35,370 nt of DNA from positions 1 through 35,370 of the forward strand of contig JAAYLH010000099.1 of NCBI GenBank assembly GCA_012521995.1, written 5' to 3'. A program made the position numbers and the translations under genes. The DNA is from Bacteroidales bacterium (GTDB taxonomy: Bacteria; Bacteroidota; Bacteroidia; Bacteroidales; UBA7960). The notes beneath the pieces were generated by a model. That model searched no databases, was not told the DNA's origin, and saw nothing but the letters and a program-made list of their open reading frames with translations. Position 1 is the first letter of the stretch. Every line of letters begins with the position of its first letter. Of the stretch, positions 7,658-15,237 are shown piece by piece.

Positions 7658-7831
7658 ATGAAACAAGCACCATTCGATCAACAGATCCATCCCGCACTTG
7701 AACGCGAGGAACTCTGGAGAAAAGGCGATTTGCGTCCGTTCTCCAAACGTGAAAAAATTGAGGCTATATCAGTCCACCTGCTCCGGCTGATCTTCCTGTT
7801 TATCCTGTTGCTGGGGGTGTTGAACTCATAG
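7658..7831 (+). CDS. 57-residue single-span membrane protein
   Basis: A short frame from ATG 7658 to TAG 7829-7831. The protein begins MKQAPFDQQIHPALEREELW, continues through a basic amphipathic stretch (RRK-like: WRKGDLRPFSKREKIEA), and ends in a hydrophobic helix (HLLRLIFLFILLLGVLNS) that reaches the C-terminus. This is the layout of a tail-anchored or single-span inner-membrane microprotein with a cytoplasmic N-terminus. Support for coding comes from the coherent charge/hydrophobicity layout, a promoter-like element 43 bp upstream, and a strong terminator at 7947-7976 that otherwise has no gene to serve. No family is recognised. It is short enough to be missed by automated callers. Confidence 0.55.
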   Translation: MKQAPFDQQIHPALEREELWRKGDLRPFSKREKIEAISVHLLRLIFLFILLLGVLNS

Positions 7832-7946
7832 CTTCCCGGCAATGAATTCTTCGGGTTACAACCCCTGCCCAACAGCAGATATGGCCTGAAAGGCCAAAAT
7901 AAGCATCCTGGCTGAAGGGCCCCTTCAACCGTGCCTTGAAACCTCT

Positions 7947-7976
7947 AAAACCGCTTCCTCCCGGCGGTTTTTTGTT
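7947..7976 (+). terminator. rho-independent terminator
   Basis: AAAACCGC (7947-7954) and GCGGTTTT (7964-7971) form an 8-bp stem with a 9-nt loop, followed by T6-G-T4. It ends the transcript of the small membrane protein gene, about 115 bp after its stop, and insulates the cyclophilin gene. Confidence 0.85.
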
Positions 7977-7992
7977 TTGCCTGTTTTTTTGA

Positions 7993-8023
7993 TTGCCTGA
8001 ATGCCTCAAACTTTTTACCTTTG
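7993..8023 (+). promoter_or_regulatory. promoter of the cyclophilin lipoprotein gene
   Basis: TTG (7993-7995), a 20-nt spacer and TACCTTTG (8016-8023) match the Bacteroidota -33/-7 consensus. Transcription would start near 8030, giving a leader of about 17 nt to ATG 8047. Confidence 0.65.
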
Positions 8024-8046
8024 AGGTTTGTAAAAAACCTCAAGCT

Positions 8047-8775
8047 ATGAATAAGATTCGTTTTAGAATGCTTACGGCCGTCCTGTTTTCAACGATGATG
8101 CTGCTGGCCTCCTGCGGCAATGCCCGAAATACCGAAAACCAGGACCAGGACTTGCAGGCCCCTGCCAGGCAACAAGTGGAAGAGAAGGATCAGATGGTAA
8201 TGATCACAACCGAAATGGGTGAAATCACCCTGATGTTGTACAACGAGACTCCCGGCCATCGTGACAATTTCCTGAAATTGGTAGAAGAAGGTTATTACAA
8301 TGATTTGCTTTTCCACAGGGTGATCAAATCCTTTATGATCCAGGGGGGAGACCCAAACTCAAGGGATGCGGAGCCCGGCCAGCCTCTGGGCAATGGCGGT
8401 CCCGGATATACGGTACCTGCAGAAATCGTCCCCGAACTGTTTCATAAGAAAGGCGCTTTGGCAGCGGCTCGTTTGGGCGACCAGATGAACCCCCAGCGTG
8501 CCTCCTCCGGATCGCAGTTCTACATCGTCCAAGGCAAGGTGTGGACCCCTGAAGAGCTTGATATGATGGAACAGCAGCGCGGGCATGCCTTCACCCCCGA
8601 GCAACGGCAGGCCTATACCACCATAGGAGGCACTCCTCACCTCGATGGCGGCTATACCGTATTTGGCGAAGTGGTGAAAGGTCTGGAAGTGCTCGATAAG
8701 ATCGCCTCGGTGCAGACTGCTCCCGGCGATCGTCCTGTGGAGGACGTAATAATGAAGATTCAGGCCGTGAAATAA
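8047..8775 (+). CDS. cyclophilin-type peptidyl-prolyl isomerase lipoprotein
   Basis: 242 residues. The frame extends upstream to 7993, but that lies in the promoter, and MNKIRFRMLTAVLFSTMMLLASC gives a proper lipoprotein signal with lipobox LASC. After a short Gln/Asp-rich linker comes a cyclophilin domain: MVMITTEMGEITLMLYNETPGHRDNF, then FHRVIKSFMIQGGDPNSR (the Arg and Gln of the active site), SSGSQFYIVQG and GYTVFGEVVKGLEVLDKI. An insert with WTPEELDMMEQQRGHAFTPEQ separates the last strands, as in many Bacteroidota homologues. It should catalyse cis-trans isomerisation of prolyl bonds in periplasmic or outer-membrane protein folding. pheS follows after 12 nt, so the two may be co-transcribed. 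Confidence 0.92.
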   Translation: MNKIRFRMLTAVLFSTMMLLASCGNARNTENQDQDLQAPARQQVEEKDQMVMITTEMGEITLMLYNETPGHRDNFLKLVEEGYYNDLLFHRVIKSFMIQGGDPNSRDAEPGQPLGNGGPGYTVPAEIVPELFHKKGALAAARLGDQMNPQRASSGSQFYIVQGKVWTPEELDMMEQQRGHAFTPEQRQAYTTIGGTPHLDGGYTVFGEVVKGLEVLDKIASVQTAPGDRPVEDVIMKIQAVK

Positions 8776-8787
8776 ACTACTATTGCA

Positions 8788-9816
8788 ATGATCGAAAAAA
8801 TTAAAGCCCTCTTGCAGGAGGTAGAGGCCTTTCGCGCCGAGACCCATGAACAGGTGGAAGCCTTCCGGGTGAGGATGCTTTCAAAGAAAGGGATCATCCC
8901 TTCGCTGTTCCAGGATTTCAAGGGGGTGGATCCGGCGCTGCGGAAGGAAGTGGGGCAGCACCTCAATGATCTGAAGGACCGGGCAACCGAAAAAGTGAAC
9001 CAGATAAAGGACCTGCTTGACCAGGCCTCCGGCCCCAAAGACGGCCAAGAGCATCCCGACCTGAGCATGCCCGCCGATTTTGCTCCCCTGGGATCACGTC
9101 ACCCCATCTCCATTACCCGCAACCGCATCAACGGCATCTTCGAACGCATCGGCTTTGTGGTGTCGGAAGGCCCCGAGATGGAAGACGACTGGCACAACTT
9201 CAGCGCCCTTAACTTCCCTGAAGAGCACCCTGCACGCGACATGCAGGACACCTTCTTTTTTGGCAAGAACCCCGATTTGGCGCTGCGCACCCACACCAGC
9301 TCAGTACAGGTACGCGTGATGGAAAGCCAGAAGCCCCCCATACGCACAATATCCCCGGGAAGGGTATTCCGGAATGAGGCCATCTCGGCCCGGGCACATT
9401 GCATCTTCCACCAGGTGGAAGGGCTGTACATTGACAAGGGCGTTTCGTTTGCCGATATGCGGCAGACCCTGTTGTATTTCGCCCGCGAGATGTTTGGTGA
9501 AAAGACCCAGATTCGCCTAAGGCCTTCCTTTTTCCCCTTTACTGAGCCCTCGGCAGAAATGGATGTGTCGTGCAACATTTGCGGGGGGCCCGGATGCCCC
9601 ATCTGCAAGTACAGCGGCTGGATAGAGGTGATGGGATGCGGGATGGTAGACCCCAACGTATTGAAAAATTGTGGCATCGACCCCGAGGTCTATTCGGGAT
9701 ATGCCTTTGGCATGGGCATCGAACGCATCGCGATGAACATTTTCCAGGTCCGCGACCTGAGGATGTACTTTGAAAACGACCTGCGTTTCCTGCGGCAATT
9801 CAAATCTGCCCTTTAG
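8788..9816 (+). CDS. pheS: phenylalanyl-tRNA synthetase alpha subunit
   Basis: 342 residues, the normal length. It charges tRNA-Phe as an alpha2-beta2 enzyme with PheT, which is not in this window. Residues 1-85 form the N-terminal coiled coil. The class II catalytic core follows: RHPISITRNRINGIFERIGF and GPEMEDDWHNFSALNFPEEHPARD (motif 1 region), RTHTSSVQVRVM, FRNEAISARAHCIFHQVEGLYID (motif 2 region), and GYAFGMGIERIAM (motif 3). A CNICGG...CPICK four-cysteine cluster near 255-270 is probably a structural metal site and is seen in related bacterial PheS. The start MIEKIKALLQEVEAF is typical. A terminator follows directly. Confidence 0.97.
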   Translation: MIEKIKALLQEVEAFRAETHEQVEAFRVRMLSKKGIIPSLFQDFKGVDPALRKEVGQHLNDLKDRATEKVNQIKDLLDQASGPKDGQEHPDLSMPADFAPLGSRHPISITRNRINGIFERIGFVVSEGPEMEDDWHNFSALNFPEEHPARDMQDTFFFGKNPDLALRTHTSSVQVRVMESQKPPIRTISPGRVFRNEAISARAHCIFHQVEGLYIDKGVSFADMRQTLLYFAREMFGEKTQIRLRPSFFPFTEPSAEMDVSCNICGGPGCPICKYSGWIEVMGCGMVDPNVLKNCGIDPEVYSGYAFGMGIERIAMNIFQVRDLRMYFENDLRFLRQFKSAL

Positions 9817-9848
9817 CAACAAGGCTTATTCCTGAAAAAGAAAACACT

Positions 9849-9879
9849 GCCCGGGAGGTCAACCCCCCGGGCTTTTTTG
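9849..9879 (+). terminator. rho-independent terminator after pheS
   Basis: GCCCGGG (9849-9855) pairs with CCCGGGC (9866-9872) around a 10-nt loop, followed by T6. It lies 33 bp after the pheS stop. Confidence 0.9.
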
Positions 9880-9994
9880 TTATGAAGCCTGGGATTTCGT
9901 AGCCTTCATATTTTCTTCAAAAAAATATTCTTTTTGCTGTAACATTTAAAGGCCTGTATCGTCTTACCACTGAAACGCAAACAAACCCTGGCTT

Positions 9995-10732
9995 ATGAAA
10001 CCACAAAAGAACACGAAACTGGTCCTTTTTATCCTGTTGGCCACCCTCTTTATTCTTCCTTCCTGTACTTATTCTGAGGGCAAGGTAACGCGAGGTGAAG
10101 GCGAGGTCATTACCTCCACCTTCCCCCTCAGCGATTTTGATGAGATTGACCTACAGGGCGCTTTCAATGTGACGCTTTTACAGGGCAGCCCTTTACAGGC
10201 GGTCATTGAGACCGACGAGAACCTGATGGATCTCCTGCTGGTGGAGGTCAGGGGCAAAACGCTTTATGTCAGCACCACTCGCGATGTAGTGCTTAAGCCC
10301 ACTAAAATGAACCTGACCATCTCCTACCCGGCCTTACGGCAGATAACTGTAGGCGGGGCCTGTAAGATCCACTCGGAAGAGGTGGTTCAGAGCGAGGATT
10401 TGCATTTTGATATCAGCGGAGCAGCCGAAATAGACCTTGCCATCGTGGCTGATGCCTTGCACACCCAGCTTGCGGGTGCCGGCAGCATTACCTTTGAAGG
10501 GAAGGCCATTGAACATTACATTGACTTGGCAGGCGCCAGTAGCCTCAGCGCCAAAGACCTCTTGACGGAGGTTACCGAAATTGACCTCAGCGGGGCAGGC
10601 TCGGCAAATGTTTATGCCAGCCAAAAGTTAAAGGCAAGCCTCAGCGGGGTGGGTTCCATCAAATATTATGGGAATCCACTGGAAACAGACATCAATAAAT
10701 CAGGGCTGGGAAGCATTCGCAGCGCTGAATGA
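9995..10732 (+). CDS. GIN-domain (DUF2807) lipoprotein
   Basis: 245 residues. A lipoprotein signal ends in LPSC (cleavage before Cys24), then one GIN-type domain (PF10988, DUF2807), the beta-helical 'head' domain named from putative autotransporter adhesins. The hallmark opening is FPLSDFDEIDLQGAFNVTLLQGS, followed by repeated short strands with glycine-alanine turns (ISYPALRQITVGGACKI, DISGAAEIDL, LAGAGSITF, DLAGASSLS, DLSGAGSANV, SLSGVGSIKYYG). It should be anchored in the periplasm or outer membrane; the residues after Cys (TYSEG) are not a strong surface-export signal. The molecular role of this family is not established. A related GIN protein lies 63 bp downstream, so the pair may form an operon. 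Confidence 0.85.
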   Translation: MKPQKNTKLVLFILLATLFILPSCTYSEGKVTRGEGEVITSTFPLSDFDEIDLQGAFNVTLLQGSPLQAVIETDENLMDLLLVEVRGKTLYVSTTRDVVLKPTKMNLTISYPALRQITVGGACKIHSEEVVQSEDLHFDISGAAEIDLAIVADALHTQLAGAGSITFEGKAIEHYIDLAGASSLSAKDLLTEVTEIDLSGAGSANVYASQKLKASLSGVGSIKYYGNPLETDINKSGLGSIRSAE

Positions 10733-10795
10733 CATAAACGACATTCCCTCTTCAACCATCAAATCAATTGTAGTACCCTTTAATACCCAACGACC

Positions 10796-12235
10796 TTGAA
10801 AACAAGTGTTTTTTTGAAGACCCTCGCAGCCATCACCTTGATTTCCCTTCCCCTGCTGATCTCAGCCCAGCATTATGTAATGGATCCGTTTACCGGCGTC
10901 AAGGCGGGCAGCGTTTTTTCCATTGTCCTTTACCAGGGCAACACGTATGAAGTACTGCTGGAAACCGACAGCACCCTGGTTCCTGATATAGGCATAAAGG
11001 TAAAAGACAATCTGCTTGAATTTGAATATACAGGCAGTGTTCGCAACCTCGAACGCATCACAGCCCACGTGACCGCACCCCAATACCTCTTGCTGAATGG
11101 AAGTTCGGCAAGTTCCTTTAAAACGGAAGTACCCCTCAACACTCCTTCACTGAAGCTGGTAGGCAGTGGAGCCACCAGCTTCACCCTGGAGATAGAGACT
11201 GAGCTCCTGACCTCGGAGTTCAGTGGGGCCACCAATGCCACCCTTAGCGGAATGGCCAGCGTTCACCAGCTTAAAGCTTCAGGCGCCTCCCAGTTAAAGG
11301 CCTTTGAGCTTGCCACGGTAACAACAGAGGTGAATATTTCGGGGGCTTCTTCAGCCAAGGTAGATGCCTCCAGCGTACTCACAGGGCATGTAAGCGGAGT
11401 CTCCACCCTTGGGGTGAAAGCCACACCTGATACTCAAACCGTTGAATTATCGGGCCTTTCAAGCATCGTTGATGCGGATAACAAGGTCGTTACCCAGTCG
11501 CAGGTTCTCTCTGATACCGTCAGGGTAAGGGTAGGCTCGCGCGAGGTGACCATCGTCGACGGCGATGATGTCACCACACGCAGGATTCCGAAAGTGCGTT
11601 CCTTCCGGAAAAATTGGGCCGGCTTCGAACTGGGTATCAATGGCTTAATGACTCCCGACCACAGCATCAACCTGCCTTCCGAACTCGGTTATCTAGACCT
11701 GCGCTATGAGAAATCAGTAGCTGTCAACCTCAACCTGTACCAGCAAAACCTGGCCCTGATGGGTGATGTGCTTGGTCTTTACACAGGTATCGGGCTGGGC
11801 TGGAACAACTACCGCCTGCCCAACAATATCCTGCTGGTAAAGGGCAGCCATGAACTGGAACACATTGTACCGGATACCGATCTGCCCTATAAAAACAAGC
11901 TTACCATGATGATGGTCAATGTGCCGCTGATGCTTGAATTGCAAACGCGCTCGCATTCTGAATTCTCCAAATTCCACCTTGCTGCAGGTGTGAACCTTGG
12001 GGTAAGACTCAGCTCGCACACCAAGCAGGTGTATAAACTTGACGGCAAGAAGGATAAGGTAAAAACACACGAGGACTTTTACATCAATCCTTTCCGCTAC
12101 GACCTGCAAGCCAGAATGGGATGGGGCAAGATCAACTTTTTCGCCTCCTATTCGCTCAACAGCCTGTTTCGCGATGGTAAAGGCCCCGAAGTTTATCCCT
12201 TCAGCATTGGCTTGCGCATCCTTAACTTCGACTAA
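10796..12235 (+). CDS. GIN domain fused to outer-membrane beta-barrel
   Basis: 479 residues, with a TTG start at 10796. The TTG is chosen because it alone supplies the signal peptide (KTSVFLKTLAAITLISLPLLISAQ); the next in-frame ATG (10880) would remove it. Residues 27-225 form a GIN/DUF2807 beta-helix (FTGVKAGSVFSIVLYQG, SGATSFTLEI, SGATNATLSG, ASGASQLKAF, ISGASSAKVDA, LSGLSSIVDA). A short linker rich in Arg/Val/Asp (VRVRVGSREVTIVDGDD) follows. Residues 265-479 look like a PorT-type outer-membrane barrel with alternating strands (WAGFELGINGLM, LDLRYEKSVAVNLNLYQQ, LYTGIGLGWNNYRL, HLAAGVNLGVRL, INFFASYSLNSLF) and a terminal strand FSIGLRILNFD. Passenger plus barrel on one chain suggests a surface or periplasmic adhesin/sensor (inference). 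Confidence 0.8.
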   Translation: MKTSVFLKTLAAITLISLPLLISAQHYVMDPFTGVKAGSVFSIVLYQGNTYEVLLETDSTLVPDIGIKVKDNLLEFEYTGSVRNLERITAHVTAPQYLLLNGSSASSFKTEVPLNTPSLKLVGSGATSFTLEIETELLTSEFSGATNATLSGMASVHQLKASGASQLKAFELATVTTEVNISGASSAKVDASSVLTGHVSGVSTLGVKATPDTQTVELSGLSSIVDADNKVVTQSQVLSDTVRVRVGSREVTIVDGDDVTTRRIPKVRSFRKNWAGFELGINGLMTPDHSINLPSELGYLDLRYEKSVAVNLNLYQQNLALMGDVLGLYTGIGLGWNNYRLPNNILLVKGSHELEHIVPDTDLPYKNKLTMMMVNVPLMLELQTRSHSEFSKFHLAAGVNLGVRLSSHTKQVYKLDGKKDKVKTHEDFYINPFRYDLQARMGWGKINFFASYSLNSLFRDGKGPEVYPFSIGLRILNFD

Positions 12236-12258
12236 GCGTTACCCCGCAATATTTTCCC

Positions 12259-12292
12259 ATGCCAGTCCCGTTTCGGGGCTGGCATATTTTTT
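12259..12292 (+). terminator. rho-independent terminator
   Basis: ATGCCAGTCCCG (12259-12270) pairs with CGGGGCTGGCAT (12274-12285) over 12 bp with one G-T pair and a 3-nt loop, followed by A and T7. It is 23 bp after the GIN-barrel stop. Confidence 0.9.
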
Positions 12293-12347
12293 TCTGAATT
12301 GGGGACTTTTTTATAATTTTACAGGCCCAAATAAAAAGCAAAAAAAT

Positions 12348-13088
12348 ATGTCAGGTCACAGTAAATGGTCAACCATCAAGCGCAAGAAAGGCGCCCTCGA
12401 CGCCAAGCGTTCAAAGATCTTTTCGAGGATTATTAAGGAAATTACCGTAGCCGTGAAAGAAGGTGGCCCTGACCCGGAAGGCAATCCCCGCTTGCGACTG
12501 GCCATTGCCAACGCCAAGGGCGCCAATATGCCCAAGGACAATGTGCAGCGGGCCATCTCAAAGGCAGGCGACAAATCGGCAGGGAATTACACCGAGGTGA
12601 CCTATGAAGGCTATGCAAATTACGGGGTGGCCGTTTATGTGGAATGCCTTACCGACAATCTGCAGCGCACCGTAGCCAACATCCGCTCTTACTTCAACAA
12701 GCATAACGGCAAACTCGAAACCAACGGCGCCCTGAGCTTCATCTTCGACCGCAAGGGAGTCTTTACCCTGCCCATGGGAGATATCGACGAAGATGAGTTT
12801 ATGCTGGAAGTAATCGATGCCGGAGCCGAAGAGGTGGAAACCGAGGACAATTTTTTCACCATCTACACGGCCATGGAAGATTTTGGCAGTATGATGAAAA
12901 AACTCGAGGAAATGGACATTGAAGCAGAAAATGCTGAGCTGCAGCGCATCCCGAAAACAATGGTAAAACTCGAAAAGGAACAGGCCCAAAAAGTGATGAA
13001 GCTTATTGATATGTTTGAGGATGACGACGATGTTCAGAATGTTTTTCACAATCTCGAACTCACCGACGAAATGATGGAGGATATGTAG
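12348..13088 (+). CDS. yebC: YebC/TACO1-family protein
   Basis: 246 residues. The frame is open back to 12174, but that extension lies across the upstream gene's end and terminator; the conserved start MSGHSKWSTIKRKKGALDAKR fixes ATG 12348. Further family signatures are IFSRIIKEITVAVKEGGPDPEGNPRLRLAIANAKGANMPKDNV and ATYEGY-like VTYEGYANYGVAVYVE. The Bacteroidota-type acidic C-terminus ends in DDDDVQNVFHNLEL. YebC proteins were annotated as transcriptional regulators; work on the family now links them to relief of ribosome stalling on proline-rich sequences, in line with mitochondrial TACO1. The gene is convergent with the beta-barrel gene at 13127, with only 38 bp between stops and no terminator seen there. 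Confidence 0.93.
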   Translation: MSGHSKWSTIKRKKGALDAKRSKIFSRIIKEITVAVKEGGPDPEGNPRLRLAIANAKGANMPKDNVQRAISKAGDKSAGNYTEVTYEGYANYGVAVYVECLTDNLQRTVANIRSYFNKHNGKLETNGALSFIFDRKGVFTLPMGDIDEDEFMLEVIDAGAEEVETEDNFFTIYTAMEDFGSMMKKLEEMDIEAENAELQRIPKTMVKLEKEQAQKVMKLIDMFEDDDDVQNVFHNLELTDEMMEDM

Positions 13089-13126
13089 GGAAGTTGATTT
13101 TTGTTTACCAGTTATTTGGTTAATAT

Positions 13127-13936
13127 TTATCGTGGAAATGAAAAGCCATAGGACAGTTCCAGGCCCACAAAATTGAAGTATCTGGAAATATCGCCATAAC
13201 TTTCAAAAGGAAGATTGTAAAACCTGTATGTTGCCTTCCTGCACGGGAAAGGCGAGTAGTTCAATGCCAGATTCAAACTTAATAGGTTATTCCGTACAGT
13301 TAGATACGACAACCCTACCTTAGCAAAAGAAAATGCACTAAAAGGGCTTTGAACAGATTCATCGTAGGAAAAAAAATCAACATACTCCTCATTGGGACTA
13401 ATATACCACAAACTGATCCCTCCATAAATTTTCTTTTCCTTTTCATAGGAAATTCCTACACCCGCCTCAACAAAAAAGTAACGGCCCAAGGTCGGAAATA
13501 CAATCCTGCGTTTGCTCGGTCCTCTGTCAAAATATTTGGCAGCCGACAAAGAAAAGGTGGGCATTACAGGGCTTGAAAACAAAAAACCATTTAAATGATA
13601 GTCAATATGCTCGAGACCGGGATATGTCAATGGAGCTTCAAAATCGTAACTGATATAATAATTTCTGGTTGTTAAACCAATGCTGGCTGAAGCAAGCATT
13701 CCAGGGCTTAACTTGCGGCGGTATGAAAACTGACCCTGAAAATTTTCTGTAAAGTCTGTATTTAACAAGGGTTCGCCATAGTGCCTAATTGACAAGCCCT
13801 GCGTAATGTTTGCATTGGCTGTTATGGAAAATATGTTTTTGGGCAAAAGGCAGTTTTTGTTTGGTTGCGATTTGGCTTGCCATACAAAACCAATTGCCAC
13901 CAGGCAGCAAACAATAATGATTTTTTTGAAGTTCAT
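13127..13936 (-). CDS. outer-membrane beta-barrel protein, unknown function
   Basis: 269 residues. The signal peptide MNFKKIIIVCCLVAIGFVWQ...KSQ precedes PNKN and a body of alternating amphipathic strands with aromatic girdles (GQFSYRRKLSPGMLASASIGLTT, RYFFVEAGVGISYEKE, IYGGISLWYIS, FSFAKVGLSYLTV, LLSLNLALNYSP). It ends in the aromatic-rich strand FNFVGLELSYGFSFPR. This is the layout of a small Bacteroidota outer-membrane barrel (OMP_b-brl type). It lies 63 bp downstream of another barrel gene on the same strand and both mature proteins begin with QPNKN, so the two look like a co-expressed, possibly paralogous pair. The region is visibly AT-richer than its surroundings. No substrate or partner can be named. 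Confidence 0.65.
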   Translation of the reverse strand: MNFKKIIIVCCLVAIGFVWQAKSQPNKNCLLPKNIFSITANANITQGLSIRHYGEPLLNTDFTENFQGQFSYRRKLSPGMLASASIGLTTRNYYISYDFEAPLTYPGLEHIDYHLNGFLFSSPVMPTFSLSAAKYFDRGPSKRRIVFPTLGRYFFVEAGVGISYEKEKKIYGGISLWYISPNEEYVDFFSYDESVQSPFSAFSFAKVGLSYLTVRNNLLSLNLALNYSPFPCRKATYRFYNLPFESYGDISRYFNFVGLELSYGFSFPR

Positions 13937-13999
13937 TTTACATGTTTTGTTTCAAAGTTTTTTTGGCAGGTTCACAAAAACAAAACTTAAAAAGTTTGG

Positions 14000-14824
14000 T
14001 TAATGGTGGTTCCTAACTATTGGGTTTTCAACAAGCGGAAACCCGTATTTAAGATAGATACCCAAATGTCCGAAACCAACTTTGAAATTTGTCCGGAAAT
14101 AATCTACATCACCTGATCTCTCAAAGTAACCAGCTCCATATTTTATTGGCGCCCAATTGAAAACCAAACCTGTTTCAAGCCTTTCATTTTTTGAATTAAG
14201 TCTGGCAAAACCCGCAGTCATGATAAAGCTTGAAAAAAAACTCCCTTTATTATTTAAAAAAAACACTGACTCACTCAAAATGGAAAGCCCATTGACATAG
14301 TCAAAATTTTCAATTATTTGCGCTCCGTTCAGTTTTGCAAGGATACTGTAGTTTAAATGCATGCCTGCCGATACCGTAGGTGCCCATTTCCTTTGCATTG
14401 GCAAATTTTGGCCAAAATCCTTGGTTACCAGCAAGGGCAATGACAATACCTGCCAGCCAACATCCATTGAAAACCTTCGTTTAATAATTTTATCAGCCTC
14501 CAGCGGATATTTAAAAACAAAAGCAGAACTGGGTTTTGAAAGGTTTAAACCGGTGGTTATTATTAAATTTTGCCTTATTATTCTTGAATAAATGGCGCCA
14601 AATCCTGGCACAAAGCCAAACCCGGGATTTAAATAACCTAGATCACCCTGTTCAAAAATGGGTGGTACCCCAATGCCCAAAGATGCTTGCAATCCAACAA
14701 AACCCTTTAGGTTTTTATTGGGTTGTCCGCTTGCCGGCAGAAAAGAGACCAACAGCAAGAGGGCAGGCAGCAGTTTTGCTGCCTGCCCTCTTTTTTTTAA
14801 TAGTTTAACAAAGTAGTATCTCAC
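14000..14824 (-). CDS. outer-membrane beta-barrel protein, PorT-like
   Basis: 274 residues. The start MRYYFVKLLKKRG gives a basic n-region, then LLPALLLLVSFLPASG as the signal core, with cleavage expected before QPNKN. The mature chain has barrel-type strands: GFVGLQASLGIGVPP, FVPGFGAIYSRII, NLIITTGLNLS, PTVSAGMHLNYSIL, SFIMTAGFARL, ETGLVFNWAPIKYGAG, TNFKVGFGHLGIYLKYGFPL. The resemblance is to the PorT/OMP_b-brl_2 group at the level of fold. An unusual feature is a 16-bp perfect palindrome (14757-14792) lying inside the signal-peptide codons. The gene is separated from the upstream ackA gene by a terminator and about 350 bp, so it probably has its own promoter, none of which is clear. Confidence 0.65.
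   Translation of the reverse strand: MRYYFVKLLKKRGQAAKLLPALLLLVSFLPASGQPNKNLKGFVGLQASLGIGVPPIFEQGDLGYLNPGFGFVPGFGAIYSRIIRQNLIITTGLNLSKPSSAFVFKYPLEADKIIKRRFSMDVGWQVLSLPLLVTKDFGQNLPMQRKWAPTVSAGMHLNYSILAKLNGAQIIENFDYVNGLSILSESVFFLNNKGSFFSSFIMTAGFARLNSKNERLETGLVFNWAPIKYGAGYFERSGDVDYFRTNFKVGFGHLGIYLKYGFPLVENPIVRNHH
14757..14798 (+). terminator. terminator-like hairpin antisense within a barrel gene
   Basis: AAGAGGGCAGGCAGCA (14757-14772) and its perfect complement (14777-14792) form a 16-bp stem with a 4-nt GTTT loop; T8 covers 14791-14798. Read on the plus strand this is a near-ideal intrinsic terminator, yet it lies inside codons 11-22 of the minus-strand barrel gene. In the sense mRNA it is preceded, not followed, by the homopolymer. 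Confidence 0.6.
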
Positions 14825-15177
14825 TGAATCGTTAATTTTAGTTAATGCTCCTAACAGTGGCGGAGCACTTTTGTAAGAGTTAGGCTCCGCTGCTCTTTTT
14901 TTTAAAATTCATGTTCGAAAAATAAAAAAAAAAAAACGATTTTTTCCAAATAATTTTTCGATTTTTACTAAATTTTTTCACACATAGATCATTTACAGTT
15001 ATTCTATTGGCTGAAAAACTACTTTGAAATTCCTTATTAATAATACGGAAAGCTTGTAATAATAAGGTTGATACAGGTTTGAAAAACCAATATTGCCCAG
15101 TTTTTAGAAGAAAAGTACTTTTTTAAGCTTTGCCAGTTAAGCAATTCAAATTGTTTCAAGTTTCTACTTACTGGAAT
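14825..15177. other. AT-rich intergenic region upstream of the barrel gene pair
   Basis: This separates the ackA terminator from the barrel gene start. It holds the dyad copy at 14849-14885, a GCGGAGC/GCTCCGC hairpin (14860-14866, 14884-14890) followed after five bases by T8 (14896-14903), and long A and T runs from 14896 to 15000. No open frame of note and no clear minus-strand TAnnTTTG box were found. Confidence 0.5.
14849..14903 (+). repeat. spaced dyad TCCTAAC-N23-GTTAGGC (copy 2) interlocked with a hairpin
   Basis: CCTAAC (14850-14855) pairs with GTTAGG (14879-14884). GCGGAGC (14860-14866) pairs with GCTCCGC (14884-14890). The order is crossed, so the two stems must either compete or form a pseudoknot. 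T8 at 14896-14903 follows, so on the plus strand the second stem could also act as a weak terminator. Confidence 0.4.
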
Positions 15178-15220
15178 AAAAAAAAAGAGGCCGTCTCGAA
15201 CTTTTGAGACGACCTCTTTT
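15178..15220 (-). terminator. terminator of the pta-ackA transcript
   Basis: AAAAGAGG-C-CGTCTC (15183-15197) pairs with GAGACG-A-CCTCTTTT (15206-15220), 14 bp with one mismatch. On the minus strand it is followed by an uninterrupted T-run (A-run 15178-15186 on the plus strand). It starts 18 bp after the ackA stop. Its flanking A/T runs could also let it work in the other direction. Confidence 0.9.
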
Positions 15221-15237
15221 CTAACACCAGTAGAAGT

